Shown piece after piece: positions 1 through 11,967 of a stretch of DNA of 64,000 bases. Within the stretch, counting starts at the first letter, position 1. Every line of letters starts with the position of its first letter. The stretch is from Auanema rhodensis (Eukaryota; Nematoda; Chromadorea; Rhabditida; Rhabditidae), in the NCBI GenBank assembly GCA_964057225.1, contig OZ059894.1, positions 558,001 to 622,000 on the forward strand, in the 5' to 3' direction. The position numbers and the translations under genes were made by a program. Below the pieces are notes generated by a model. It had not been told where the DNA came from. It ran no database searches and saw only the letters and a list, made by a program, of their open reading frames with translations.

Positions 1-27
1 AATTTTGAAAACCGCATCTCTTTATCT

Positions 28-37
28 TTCACGTGAA
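28..37. promoter_or_regulatory. TTCACGTGAA palindrome, CACGT core 1
   Basis: A perfect 10-bp palindrome centred on CACGTG (30-35), present in nearly every monomer. CACGTG is the E-box/G-box core bound by bHLH and, in plants, bZIP factors; binding here is only inferred. A subfamily has C32 changed to A, for example near 5135, 6895, 8655, 9535 and 11821. Rarer changes occur near 33817, 53179, 58806 and 59511. Confidence 0.5.
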
Positions 38-61
38 GCGAGTTACATACCAAGTGCACAT

Positions 62-67
62 CACGTG
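62..67. promoter_or_regulatory. CACGTG palindrome, CACGT core 2
   Basis: The second CACGTG per monomer starts exactly 32 bp after the first. It is flanked by two further 6-bp palindromes, GTGCAC (54-59) and TGTACA (66-71), so this stretch is rich in short dyads. Three subfamilies alter it: C64 to G (caggtg, near 5344, 8864, 11151, 12030), T66 to A (cgagta, near 4642, 8162, 9042, 42826, 48458) and G67 to C (cgtcta, the 18-31 kb family). Function is inferred only. Confidence 0.45.
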
Positions 68-94
68 TACATTTAATTAGCATAAATTAAAGTT

Positions 95-100
95 CACGTA
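95..100. promoter_or_regulatory. CACGTA, CACGT core 3
   Basis: The third CACGT core starts 33 bp after the second, giving starts at 30, 62 and 95. This one is not a perfect palindrome. A common subfamily carries T at 102 just downstream. Rare copies lose the core by G98 to T (43738 and near 59399). A role as a protein binding site is inference from spacing and repetition. Confidence 0.4.
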
Positions 101-111
101 AATTTCAAAGT

Positions 112-124
112 CATGGTTACCATG
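112..124. other. CATGGT-T-ACCATG dyad
   Basis: Six-base inverted arms around one T, in almost every copy. It could extrude a small hairpin on either strand. Short dyads are known to be enriched in some centromeric satellites that lack CENP-B boxes; a link here is inference. Variants break the right arm: ccattc near 8747 and 9627, ccgtga at 34608, 38831 and 41296, ccaagc at 61358 and 63470, and ccatca near 41122. The left arm is changed in catagt copies (22285, 25980). Confidence 0.5.
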
Positions 125-134
125 CACCAATATC

Positions 135-151
135 AATAAAAATTTGTTTTT
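135..151. other. A/T tract with AATAAA and poly-T run
   Basis: Each monomer has A-rich bases (135-142) followed by TTT-G-TTTTT, the most AT-rich part of the repeat. It includes AATAAA, which matches a polyadenylation hexamer but is expected by chance in such sequence. Subfamilies change A135 to G, A140 to C, A141 to G or A142 to C. All twelve one-base deletions in the array fall in the T run at 147-151, consistent with slippage. Confidence 0.6.
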
Positions 152-2992
152 AGACTAATATGGACATGGGGAATCTAATTTTGAAAACCGCATCTCTTTA
201 TCTTTCACGTGAAGCTAGTTACATACCAAGTGCACATCACGTGTACATTTAATTAGCATAAATTAAAGTTCACGTAAATTTCAAAGTCATGGTTACCATG
301 AACCAATATCAATAAAAATTTGTTTTTAGACTAATATGGACATGGGGAATCTAATTTTGAAAACCGCATCTCTTTATCTTTCACGTGAAGCGAGTTACAT
401 ACCAAGTGCACATCACGTGTACATTTAATTAGCATAAATTAAAGTTCACGTAAATTTCAAAGTCATGGTTACCATGCACCAATATCAATAAAAATTTGTT
501 TTTAGACTAATATGGACATGGGGAATCTAATTTTGAAAACCGCATCTCTTTATCTTTCACGTGAAGCGAGTTACATACCAAGTGCACATCACGTGTACAT
601 TTAATTAGCATAAATTAAAGTTCACGTAAATTTCAAAGTCATGGTTACCATGCACCAATATCAATAAAACTTTGTTTTTAGACTAATATGGACATGGGGA
701 ATCTAATTTTGAAAACCGCATCTCTTTATCTTTCACGTGAAGCGAGCTACATACCAAGTGCACATCACGTGTACATTTAATTAGCATAAATTAAAGTTCA
801 CGTAAATTTCAAAGTCATGGTTACCATGAACCAATATCAATAAAAATTTGTTTTTAGACTAATATGGACATGGGGAATCTAATTTTGAAAACCGCATCTC
901 TTTATCTTTCACGTGAAGCGAGTTACATACCAAGTGCACATCACGTGTACATTTAATTAGCATAAATTAAAGTTCACGTAAATTTCAAAGTCATGGTTAC
1001 CATGAACCAATATCAATAAAAATTTGTTTTTAGACTAATATGGACATGGGGAATCTAATTTTGAAAACCGCATCTCTTTATCTTTCACGTGAAGCGAGTT
1101 ACATACCAAGTGCACATCACGTGTACATTTAATTAGCATAAATTAAAGTTCACGTAAATTTCAAAGTCATGGTTACCATGCACCAATATCAATAAAACTT
1201 TGTTTTTAGACTAATATGGACATGGGGAATCTAATTTTGAAAACCGCATCTCTTTATCTTTCACGTGAAGCAAGTTACATACCAAGTGCACATCACGTGT
1301 ACATTTAATTAGCATAAATTAAAGTTCACGTAAATTTCAAAGTCATGGTTACCATGCACCAATATCAATAAAAATTTGTTTTTAGACTAATATGGACATG
1401 GGGAATCTAATTTTGAAAACCGCATCTCTTTATCTTTCACGTGAAGCGAGTTACATACCAAGTGCACATCACGTGTACATTTAATTAGCATAAATTAAAG
1501 TTCACGTAAATTTCAAAGTCATGGTTACCATGAACCAATATCAATAAAAATTTGTTTTTAGACTAATATGGACATGGGGAATCTAATTTTGAAAACCGCA
1601 TCTCTTTATCTTTCACGTGAAGCGAGTTACATACCAAGTGCACATCACGTGTACATTTAATTAGCATAAATTAAAGTTCACGTAAATTTCAAAGTCATGG
1701 TTATCATGCACCAATATCAATAAAACTTTGTTTTTAGACTAATATGGACATGGGGAATCTAATTTTGAAAACCGCATCTCTTTATCTTTCACGTGAAGCG
1801 AGTTACATACCAAGTGCACATCACGTGTACATTTAATTAGCATAAATTAAAGTTCACGTAAATTTCAAAGTCATGGTTACCATGCACCAATATCAATAAA
1901 AATTTGTTTTTAGACTAATATGGACATGGGGAATCTAATTTTGAAAACCGCATCTCTTTATCTTTCACGTGAAGCGAGTTACATACCAAGTGCACATCAC
2001 GTGTACATTTAATTAGCATAAATTAAAGTTCACGTAAATTTCAAAGTCATGGTTACCATGCACCAATATCAATAAAAATTTGTTTTTAGACTAATATGGA
2101 CATGGGGAATCTAATTTTGAAAACCGCATCTCTTTATCTTTCACGTGAAGCTAGTTACATACCAAGTGCACATCACGTGTACATTTAATTAGCATAAATT
2201 AAAGTTCACGTAAATTTCAAAGTCATGGTTACCATGAACCAATATCAATAAAAATTTGTTTTTAGACTAATATGGACATGGGGAATCTAATTTTGAAAAC
2301 CGCATCTCTTTATCTTTCACGTGAAGCGAGTTACATACCAAGTGCACATCACGTGTACATTTAATTAGCATAAATTAAAGTTCACGTAAATTTCAAAGTC
2401 ATGGTTACCATGCACCAATATCAATAAAAATTTGTTTTTAGACTAATATGGACATGGGGAATCTAATTTTGAAAACCGCATCTCTTTATCTTTCACGTGA
2501 AGCGAGTTACATACCAAGTGCACATCACGTGTACATTTAATTAGCATAAATTAAAGTTCACGTAAATTTCAAAGTCATGGTTACCATGAACCAATATCAA
2601 TAAAAATTTGTTTTTAGACTAATATGGACATGGGGAATCTAATTTTGAAAACCGCATCTCTTTATCTTTCACGTGAAGCGAGTTACATACCAAGTGCACA
2701 TCACGTGTACATTTAATTAGCATAAATTAAAGTTCACGTAAATTTCAAAGTCATGGTTACCATGCACCAATATCAATAAAAATTTGTTTTTAGACTAATA
2801 TGGACATGGGGAATCTAATTTTGAAAACCGCATCTCTTTATCTTTCACGTGAAGCGAGTTACATACCAAGTGCACATCACGTGTACATTTAATTAGCATA
2901 AATTAAAGTTCACGTAAATTTCAAAGTCATGGTTACCATGCACCAATATCAATAAAAATTTGTTTTTAGACTAATATGGACATGGGGAATCT

Positions 2993-5456
2993 AATTTTGA
3001 AAACCGCATCTCTTTATCTTTCACGTGAAGCGAGTTACATACCAAGTGCACATCACGTGTACATTTAATTAGCATAAATTAAAGTTCACGTAAATTTCAA
3101 AGTCATGGTTACCATGAACCAATATCAATAAAAATTTGTTTTTAGACTAATATGGACATGAGGAATCTAATTTTGAAAACCGCATCTCTTTATCTTCCAC
3201 GTGAAGCGAGTTACATACCAAGTGCACATCACGTGTACATTTAATTAGCATAAATTAAAGTTCACGTAAATTTCAAAGTCATGGTTACCATGAACCAATA
3301 TCAATAAAGATTTGTTTTTAGACTAATATGGACATGGGGAATCTAATTTTGAAAACCGCATCTCTTTATCTTGCAAGTGAAGCGAGTTACATACCAAGTG
3401 CACATCACGTGTACATTTAATTAGCATAAATTAAAGTTCACGTAAATTTCAAAGTCATGGTTACCATGCACCAATATCAATAAAAATTTGTTTTTAGACT
3501 AATATGGACATGGGGAATCTAATTTTGAAAACCGCATCTCTTTATCTTTCACGTGAAGCGAGTTACATACCAAGTGCACATCACGTGTACATTTAATTAG
3601 CATAAATTAAAGTTCACGTAAATTTCAAAGTCATGGTTACCATGAACCAATATCAATAAAAATTTGTTTTTAGACTAATATGGACATGGGGAATCTAATT
3701 TTGAAAACCGCATCTCTTTATCTTTCACGTGAAGCGAGTTACATACCAAGTGCACATCACGTGTACATTTAATTAGCATAAATTAAAGTTCACGTAAATT
3801 TCAAAGTCATGGTTACCATGCACCAATATCAATAAAAATTTGTTTTTAGACTAATATGGACATGGGGAATCTAATTTTGAAAACCGCATCTCTTTATCTT
3901 TCACGTGAAGCGAGTTACATACCAAGTGCACATCACGTGTACATTTAATTAGCATAAATTAAAGTTCACGTAATTTTCAAAGACATGGTTACCATGAACC
4001 AATATCAATAAAAATTTGTTTTTAGACTAATATGGACATGGGGAATCTAATTTTGAAAACCGCATCTCTTTATCTTTCACGTGAAGCGAGCTACATACCA
4101 AGTGCACATCACGTGTACATTTAATTAGCATAAATTAAAGTTCACGTAAATTTCAAAGTCATGGTTACCATGCACCAATATCAATAAAAATTTGTTTTTA
4201 GACTTATATGGACATGGGGAATCTAATTTTGAAAACCGCATCTCTTTATCTTTCACGTGAAGCGAGTTACATACCAAGTGCACATCACGTGTACATTTAA
4301 TTAGCATAAATTAAAGTTCACGTAAATTTCAAAGTCATGGTTACCATGAACCAATATCAATAAAAATTTGTTTTTAGACTAATATGGACATGGGGAATCT
4401 AATTTTGAAAACCGCATCTCTTTATCTTTCACGTGAAGCGAGCTACATACCAAGTGCACATCACGTGTACATTTAATTAGCATAAATTAAAGTTCACGTA
4501 AATTTCAAAGTCATGGTTACCATGCACCAATATCAATAAAAATTTGTTTTTAGACTAATATGGACATGGGGAATCTAATTTTGAAAACCGCATCTCTTCA
4601 TCTTTCACGTGAAGCGAGTTACATACCAAGTGCACATCACGAGTACATTTAATTAGCATAAATTAAAGTTCACGTAAATTTCAAAGTCATGGTTACCATG
4701 CACCAATATCAATAAAACTTTGTTTTTAGACTAATATGGACATGGGGAATCTAATTTTGAAAACCGCATATCTTTATCTTTCACGTGAAGCGAGTTACAT
4801 ACCAAGTGCACATCACGTGTACATTTAATTAGCATAAATTAAAGTTCACGTAAATTTCAAAGTCATGGTTACCATGCACCAATATCAATAAAAATTTGTT
4901 TTTAGACTAATATGGACATGGGGAATCTAATTTTGAAAACCGCATCTCTTTATCTTTCACGTGAAGCGAGCTACATACCAAGTGCACATCACGTGTACAT
5001 TTAATTAGCATAAATTAAAGTTCACGTAAATTTCAAAGTCATGGTTACCATGAACCAATATCAATAAAGATTTGTTTTTAGACTAATATGGACATGGGGA
5101 ATCTAATTTTGAAAACCGCATCTCTTTATCTTTCAAGTGAAGCGAGTTACATACCAAGTGCACATCACGTGTACATTTAATTAGCATAAATTAAAGTTCA
5201 CGTAAATTTCAAAGTCATGGTTACCATGCACCAATATCAATAAAAATTTGTTTTTAGACTAATATGGACATGGGGAATCTAATTTTGAAAACCGCATCTC
5301 TTTATCTTTCACGTGAAGCGAGTTACATACCAAGTGCACATCAGGTGTGCATTTAATTAGCATAAATTAAAGTTCACGTAATTTTCAAAGACATGGTTAC
5401 CATGAACCAATATCAATAAAATATTGTTTTTAGACTAATATGGACATGGGGAATCC
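2993..5456. repeat. 14-monomer block, copy A of a 20-monomer-spaced duplication
   Basis: Monomers 18-31. The order of rare types is: A169 (catgagg, 3161); C29 with G141; A32; plain; plain; T102/A111; GAGCTAC; plain; GAGCTAC; C23 with A66 and C142; A18; G141; A32; then G64/G69 with T102/A111. The same order appears 3520 bp downstream. Differences from that copy include ttgcaag near 3372, acttat at 4203-4208, GAGCTAC at monomers 26 and 29, and C176 at the end. Duplication followed by limited divergence is the simplest reading. Confidence 0.9.
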
Positions 5457-6512
5457 AATTTTGAAAACCGCATCTCTTCATCTTTCACGTGAAGCGAGTT
5501 ACATACCAAGTGCACATCACGTGTACATTTAATTAGCATAAATTAAAGTTCACGTAATTTTCAAAGACATGGTTACCATGAACCAATATCAATAAAAATT
5601 TGTTTTTAGACTAATATGGACATGGGGAATCTAATTTTGAAAACCGCATCTCTTTATCTTTCACGTGAAGCGAGTTACATACCAAGTGCACATCACGTGT
5701 ACATTTAATTAGCATAAATTAAAGTTCACGTAAATTTCAAAGTCATGGTTACCATGAACCAATATCAATAAAAATTTGTTTTTAGACTAATATGGACATG
5801 GGGAATCTAATTTTGAAAACCGCATCTCTTTATCTTTCACGTGAAGCAAGTTACATACCAAGTGCACATCACGTGTACATTTAATTAGCATAAATTAAAG
5901 TTCACGTAAATTTCAAAGTCATGGTTACCATGCACCAATATCAATAAAAATTTGTTTTTAGACTAATATGGACATGGGGAATCTAATTTTGAAAACCGCA
6001 TCTCTTTATCTTTCACGTGAAGCGAGTTACATACCAAGTGCACATCACGTGTACATTTAATTAGCATAAATTAAAGTTCACGTAATTTTCAAAGACATGG
6101 TTACCATGAACCAATATCAATAAAAATTTGTTTTTAGACTAATATGGACATGGGGAATCTAATTTTGAAAACCGCATCTCTTTATCTTTCACGTGAAGCG
6201 AGTTACATACCAAGTGCACATCACGTGTACATTTAATTAGCATAAATTAAAGTTCACGTAAATTTCAAAGTCATGGTTACCATGCACCAATATCAATAAA
6301 AATTTGTTTTTAGACTAATATGGACATGGGGAATCTAATTTTGAAAACCGCATCTCTTTATCTTTCACGTGAAGCGAGTTACATACCAAGTGCACATCAC
6401 GTGTACATTTAATTAGCATAAATTAAAGTTCACGTAATTTTCAAAGACATGGTTACCATGAACCAATATCAATAAAAATTTGTTTTTAGACTAATATGGA
6501 CATGGGGAATCT
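5457..6512. repeat. Monomers 32-37, linker between duplicated blocks
   Basis: Six monomers: C23 with T102/A111, plain A125, CAAG, T102/A111, C125, and T102/A111. The first three reappear 4400 bp (25 monomers) downstream at 9857-10384, after the locally doubled 5-monomer unit. That shows the downstream copy originally continued into this stretch. Confidence 0.85.
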
Positions 6513-8976
6513 AATTTTGAAAACCGCATCTCTTTATCTTTCACGTGAAGCGAGTTACATACCAAGTGCACATCACGTGTACATTTAATTAGCATAAATT
6601 AAAGTTCACGTAAATTTCAAAGTCATGGTTACCATGAACCAATATCAATAAAAATTTGTTTTTAGACTAATATGGACATGAGGAATCTAATTTTGAAAAC
6701 CGCATCTCTTTATCTTCCACGTGAAGCGAGTTACATACCAAGTGCACATCACGTGTACATTTAATTAGCATAAATTAAAGTTCACGTAAATTTCAAAGTC
6801 ATGGTTACCATGAACCAATATCAATAAAGATTTGTTTTTAGACTAATATGGACATGGGGAATCTAATTTTGAAAACCGCATCTCTTTATCTTTCAAGTGA
6901 AGCGAGTTACATACCAAGTGCACATCACGTGTACATTTAATTAGCATAAATTAAAGTTCACGTAAATTTCAAAGTCATGGTTACCATGCACCAATATCAA
7001 TAAAAATTTGTTTTTAGACTAATATGGACATGGGGAATCTAATTTTGAAAACCGCATCTCTTTATCTTTCACGTGAAGCGAGTTACATACCAAGTGCACA
7101 TCACGTGTACATTTAATTAGCATAAATTAAAGTTCACGTAAATTTCAAAGTCATGGTTACCATGAACCAATATCAATAAAAATTTGTTTTTAGACTAATA
7201 TGGACATGGGGAATCTAATTTTGAAAACCGCATCTCTTTATCTTTCACGTGAAGCGAGTTACATACCAAGTGCACATCACGTGTACATTTAATTAGCATA
7301 AATTAAAGTTCACGTAAATTTCAAAGTCATGGTTACCATGCACCAATATCAATAAAAATTTGTTTTTAGACTAATATGGACATGGGGAATCTAATTTTGA
7401 AAACCGCATCTCTTTATCTTTCACGTGAAGCGAGTTACATACCAAGTGCACATCACGTGTACATTTAATTAGCATAAATTAAAGTTCACGTAATTTTCAA
7501 AGACATGGTTACCATGAACCAATATCAATAAAAATTTGTTTTTAGACTAATATGGACATGGGGAATCTAATTTTGAAAACCGCATCTCTTTATCTTTCAC
7601 GTGAAGCGAGCTACATACCAAGTGCACATCACGTGTACATTTAATTAGCATAAATTAAAGTTCACGTAAATTTCAAAGTCATGGTTACCATGCACCAATA
7701 TCAATAAAAATTTGTTTTTAGACTAATATGGACATGGGGAATCTAATTTTGAAAACCGCATCTCTTTATCTTTCACGTGAAGCGAGTTACATACCAAGTG
7801 CACATCACGTGTACATTTAATTAGCATAAATTAAAGTTCACGTAAATTTCAAAGTCATGGTTACCATGAACCAATATCAATAAAAATTTGTTTTTAGACT
7901 AATATGGACATGGGGAATCTAATTTTGAAAACCGCATCTCTTTATCTTTCACGTGAAGCGAGTTACATACCAAGTGCACATCACGTGTACATTTAATTAG
8001 CATAAATTAAAGTTCACGTAAATTTCAAAGTCATGGTTACCATGCACCAATATCAATAAAAATTTGTTTTTAGACTAATATGGACATGGGGAATCTAATT
8101 TTGAAAACCGCATCTCTTCATCTTTCACGTGAAGCGAGTTACATACCAAGTGCACATCACGAGTACATTTAATTAGCATAAATTAAAGTTCACGTAAATT
8201 TCAAAGTCATGGTTACCATGCACCAATATCAATAAAACTTTGTTTTTAGACTAATATGGACATGGGGAATCTAATTTTGAAAACCGCATATCTTTATCTT
8301 TCACGTGAAGCGAGTTACATACCAAGTGCACATCACGTGTACATTTAATTAGCATAAATTAAAGTTCACGTAAATTTCAAAGTCATGGTTACCATGCACC
8401 AATATCAATAAAAATTTGTTTTTAGACTAATATGGACATGGGGAATCTAATTTTGAAAACCGCATCTCTTTATCTTTCACGTGAAGCGAGTTACATACCA
8501 AGTGCACATCACGTGTACATTTAATTAGCATAAATTAAAGTTCACGTAAATTTCAAAGTCATGGTTACCATGAACCAATATCAATAAAGATTTGTTTTTA
8601 GACTAATATGGACATGGGGAATCTAATTTTGAAAACCGCATCTCTTTATCTTTCAAGTGAAGCGAGTTACATACCAAGTGCACATCACGTGTACATTTAA
8701 TTAGCATAAATTAAAGTTCACGTAAATTTCAAAGTCATGGTTACCATTCACCAATATCAATAAAAATTTGTTTTTAGACTAATATGGACATGGGGAATCT
8801 AATTTTGAAAACCGCATCTCTTTATCTTTCACGTGAAGCGAGTTACATACCAAGTGCACATCAGGTGTGCATTTAATTAGCATAAATTAAAGTTCACGTA
8901 ATTTTCAAAGACATGGTTACCATGAACCAATATCAATAAAAATTTGTTTTTAGACTAATATGGACATGGGGAATCT
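6513..8976. repeat. 14-monomer block, copy B
   Basis: Monomers 38-51 repeat monomers 18-31 at a fixed offset of 3520 bp. Checked anchors are catgagg (3161/6681), C23 with A66 (4591/8111), gcata (4761/8281), G141 (5061/8581), A32 (5131/8651) and caggtgtgc (5341/8861). Differences seen are few; one is T124 (ccattc) near 8747 in copy B only. Its last five monomers were then duplicated again to the right. Confidence 0.9.
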
Positions 8977-9856
8977 AATTTTGAAAACCGCATCTCTTCA
9001 TCTTTCACGTGAAGCGAGTTACATACCAAGTGCACATCACGAGTACATTTAATTAGCATAAATTAAAGTTCACGTAAATTTCAAAGTCATGGTTACCATG
9101 CACCAATATCAATAAAACTTTGTTTTTAGACTAATATGGACATGGGGAATCTAATTTTGAAAACCGCATATCTTTATCTTTCACGTGAAGCGAGTTACAT
9201 ACCAAGTGCACATCACGTGTACATTTAATTAGCATAAATTAAAGTTCACGTAAATTTCAAAGTCATGGTTACCATGCACCAATATCAATAAAAATTTGTT
9301 TTTAGACTAATATGGACATGGGGAATCTAATTTTGAAAACCGCATCTCTTTATCTTTCACGTGAAGCGAGTTACATACCAAGTGCACATCACGTGTACAT
9401 TTAATTAGCATAAATTAAAGTTCACGTAAATTTCAAAGTCATGGTTACCATGAACCAATATCAATAAAGATTTGTTTTTAGACTAATATGGACATGGGGA
9501 ATCTAATTTTGAAAACCGCATCTCTTTATCTTTCAAGTGAAGCGAGTTACATACCAAGTGCACATCACGTGTACATTTAATTAGCATAAATTAAAGTTCA
9601 CGTAAATTTCAAAGTCATGGTTACCATTCACCAATATCAATAAAAATTTGTTTTTAGACTAATATGGACATGGGGAATCTAATTTTGAAAACCGCATCTC
9701 TTTATCTTTCACGTGAAGCGAGTTACATACCAAGTGCACATCAGGTGTGCATTTAATTAGCATAAATTAAAGTTCACGTAATTTTCAAAGACATGGTTAC
9801 CATGAACCAATATCAATAAAAATTTGTTTTTAGACTAATATGGACATGGGGAATCC
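8977..9856. repeat. 5-monomer (880-bp) tandem duplicate
   Basis: Monomers 52-56 repeat monomers 47-51 (8097-8976) at exactly 880 bp. Paired anchors are C23/A66 (8111/8991), A18 (8281/9161) and the rare ccattc change (8741/9621), which is unique to these two copies and so dates the duplication after that mutation. The final monomer ends in C176 (9851) as in monomer 31 (5451), while monomer 51 does not, so exchange among the three copies is likely. Confidence 0.93.
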
Positions 9857-11440
9857 AATTTTGAAAACCGCATCTCTTCATCTTTCACGTGAAGCGAGTT
9901 ACATACCAAGTGCACATCACGTGTACATTTAATTAGCATAAATTAAAGTTCACGTAATTTTCAAAGACATGGTTACCATGAACCAATATCAATAAAAATT
10001 TGTTTTTAGACTAATATGGACATGGGGAATCTAATTTTGAAAACCGCATCTCTTTATCTTTCACGTGAAGCGAGTTACATACCAAGTGCACATCACGTGT
10101 ACATTTAATTAGCATAAATTAAAGTTCACGTAAATTTCAAAGTCATGGTTACCATGAACCAATATCAATAAAAATTTGTTTTTAGACTAATATGGACATG
10201 GGGAATCTAATTTTGAAAACCGCATCTCTTTATCTTTCACGTGAAGCAAGTTACATACCAAGTGCACATCACGTGTACATTTAATTAGCATAAATTAAAG
10301 TTCACGTAAATTTCAAAGTCATGGTTACCATGCACCAATATCAATAAAAATTTGTTTTTAGACTAATATGGACATGGGGAATCTAATTTTGAAAACCGCA
10401 TCTCTTTATCTTTCACGTGAAGCGAGTTACATACCAAGTGCACATCACGTGTACATTTAATTAGCATAAATTAAAGTTCACGTAAATTTCAAAGTCATGG
10501 TTACCATGAACCAATATCAATAAAAATTTGTTTTTAGACTAATATGGACATGGGGAATCTAATTTTGAAAACCACATCTCTTTATCTTTCACGTGAAGCG
10601 AGTTACATACCAAGTGCACATCACGTGTACATTTAATTAGCATAAATTAAAGTTCACGTAAATTTCAAAGTCATGGTTACCATGAACCAATATCAATAAA
10701 AATTTGTTTTTAGACTAATATGGACATGGGGAATCTAATTTTGAAAACCGCATCTCTTTATCTTCCACGTGAAGCGAGTTACATACCAAGTGCACATCAC
10801 GTGTACATTTAATTAGCATAAATTAAAGTTCACGTAAATTTCAAAGTCATGGTTACCATGAACCAATATCAATAAAAATTTGTTTTTAGACTAATATGGA
10901 CATGGGGAATCTAATTTTGAAAACCGCATCTCTTTATCTTTCACGTGAAGCGAGTTACATACCAAGTGCACATCACGTGTACATTTAATTAGCATAAATT
11001 GAAGTTCACGTAAATTTCAAAGTCATGGTTACCATGCACCAATATCAATAAAAATTCGTTTTTAGACTAATATGGACATGGGGAATCTAATTTTGAAAAC
11101 CGCATCTTTTTATCTTTCACGTGAAGCGAGTTACATACCAAGTGCACATCAGGTGTACATTTAATTAGCATAAATTAAAGTTCACGTAAATTTCAAAGTC
11201 ATGGTTACCATGCACCAATATCAATAAAAATTTGTTTTTAGACTAATATGGACATGGGGAATCTAATTTTGAAAACCGCATCTCTTTATCTTTCACGTGA
11301 AGCGAGTTACATACCAAGTGCACATCACGTGTACATTTAATTAGCATAAATTAAAGTTCACGTAAATTTCAAAGTCATGGTTACCATGCACCAATATCAA
11401 TAAAAATTTGTTTTTAGACTAATATGGACATGGGGAATCT
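9857..11440. repeat. Monomers 57-65, first form of the 11-monomer family
   Basis: The order is C23 with T102/A111; plain; CAAG; plain; A14 (accaca); C29; G89 with C145 (aattcg near 11054); T20 with G64; plain. The later copies at 11968 and 13904 have the same order but lack the A14 and C29 monomers. The fuller order, with A14 and C29, recurs at 43.8-45.7 kb. Confidence 0.85.
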
Positions 11441-11615
11441 AATTTTGAAAACCGCATCTCTTTATCTTTCACGTGAAGCTAGTTACATACCAAGTGCACA
11501 TCACGTGTACATTTAATTAGCATAAATTGAAGTTCACGTAAATTTCAAAGTCATGGTTACCATGCACCAATATCAATAACAATTTGTTTTAGACTAATAT
11601 GGACATGGGGAATCT
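11441..11615. repeat. 175-bp monomer: CTAG, G89, C140, one T lost
   Basis: Monomer 66 is the leftmost 175-bp copy, missing one T in the run starting at G 11586. It carries T40, G89 and C140, the same combination found at 17776, 21295, 24990, 28685, 30092, 31675, 34138 and 35193. It is followed by a C28 (tctctc) monomer, as at most of those sites. This is the only copy left of 17 kb, so it is either an ancestor of that family or an early insertion from it. Confidence 0.9.
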
Positions 11616-11967
11616 AATTTTGAAAACCGCATCTCTTTATCTCTCACGTGAAGCGAGTTACATACCAAGTGCACATCACGTGTACATTTAATTAGCATAA
11701 ATTAAAGTTCACGTAAATTTCAAAGTCATGGTTACCATGAACCAATATCAATAAAGATTTGTTTTTAGACTAATATGGACATGGGGAATCTAATTTTGAA
11801 AACCGCATCTCTTTATCTTTCAAGTGAAGCGAGTTACATACCAAGTGCACATCACGTGTACATTTAATTAGCATAAATTAAAGTTCACGTAAATTTCAAA
11901 GTCATGGTTACCATGCACCAATATCAATAAAAATTTGTTTTTAGACTAATATGGACATGGGGAATCT
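11616..11967. repeat. Monomers 67-68, junction monomers
   Basis: Monomer 67 joins C28 (tctctc), a mark of the 17-35 kb family, with G141, a mark of the 3-9 kb family. Monomer 68 is the A32 type. The pair stands where two barcode orders meet, so monomer 67 looks like a recombinant. Confidence 0.75.

Larger units (their letters stand above)
1..176 (+). repeat. Reference monomer (position 1 = base 1)
   Basis: This first copy matches the consensus and sets the numbering used throughout. It has 57 G or C bases in 176. CpG occurs five times, at 13-14, 32-33, 39-40, 64-65 and 97-98. It contains three CACGT cores, a 13-bp dyad at 112-124 and an A/T tract at 135-151. Because 176 is not a multiple of 3, any reading frame shifts from one copy to the next, so a long repeated protein cannot be encoded. 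The choice of start is arbitrary. Confidence 0.95.
1..2992. repeat. Monomers 1-17, mixed near-consensus
   Basis: Seventeen monomers mix C125 and A125 types with no clear local period. Markers are CTAG at position 40 (monomers 2 and 13), C at 142 (monomers 4, 7 and 10), CAAG at 40 (monomer 8) and a GAGCTAC copy (monomer 5). Monomers 1-3 and 12-14 carry the same order of types, 1936 bp apart, the length of the 11-monomer unit seen further right; three monomers are too few to call this an 11-monomer copy. Confidence 0.85.

Noticed and set aside
80-92. CATAAATTA as a TATA-like promoter element
   Set aside because: It is a weak match within AT-rich sequence, with no downstream gene. Satellite transcription is possible but not supported by the sequence alone.
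135-140. AATAAA as a polyadenylation signal or the end of a gene
   Set aside because: It recurs in most monomers within an A/T tract, there is no gene upstream, and it is expected by chance in such AT-rich sequence.
1-176. CENP-B box (17-bp motif of mammalian centromeres)
   Set aside because: I found no match to its core bases in the consensus on either strand.
1-176. Assignment to the Arabidopsis 178-bp or Brassica 176-bp centromere satellite
   Set aside because: The length is similar and short stretches such as TATGGAC and AACCGCA look alike, but I could not align the rest from memory. Similar length alone is not evidence of relationship; an alignment would decide.
4125-4307. 60-codon open frame on the minus strand
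   Set aside because: It exists only because a single A-to-T change at about 4205 turns a TAG stop into AAG in this copy. It spans just over one 176-bp satellite monomer, resembles no known protein, and neighbouring copies have the stop. It is a chance frame in satellite DNA.
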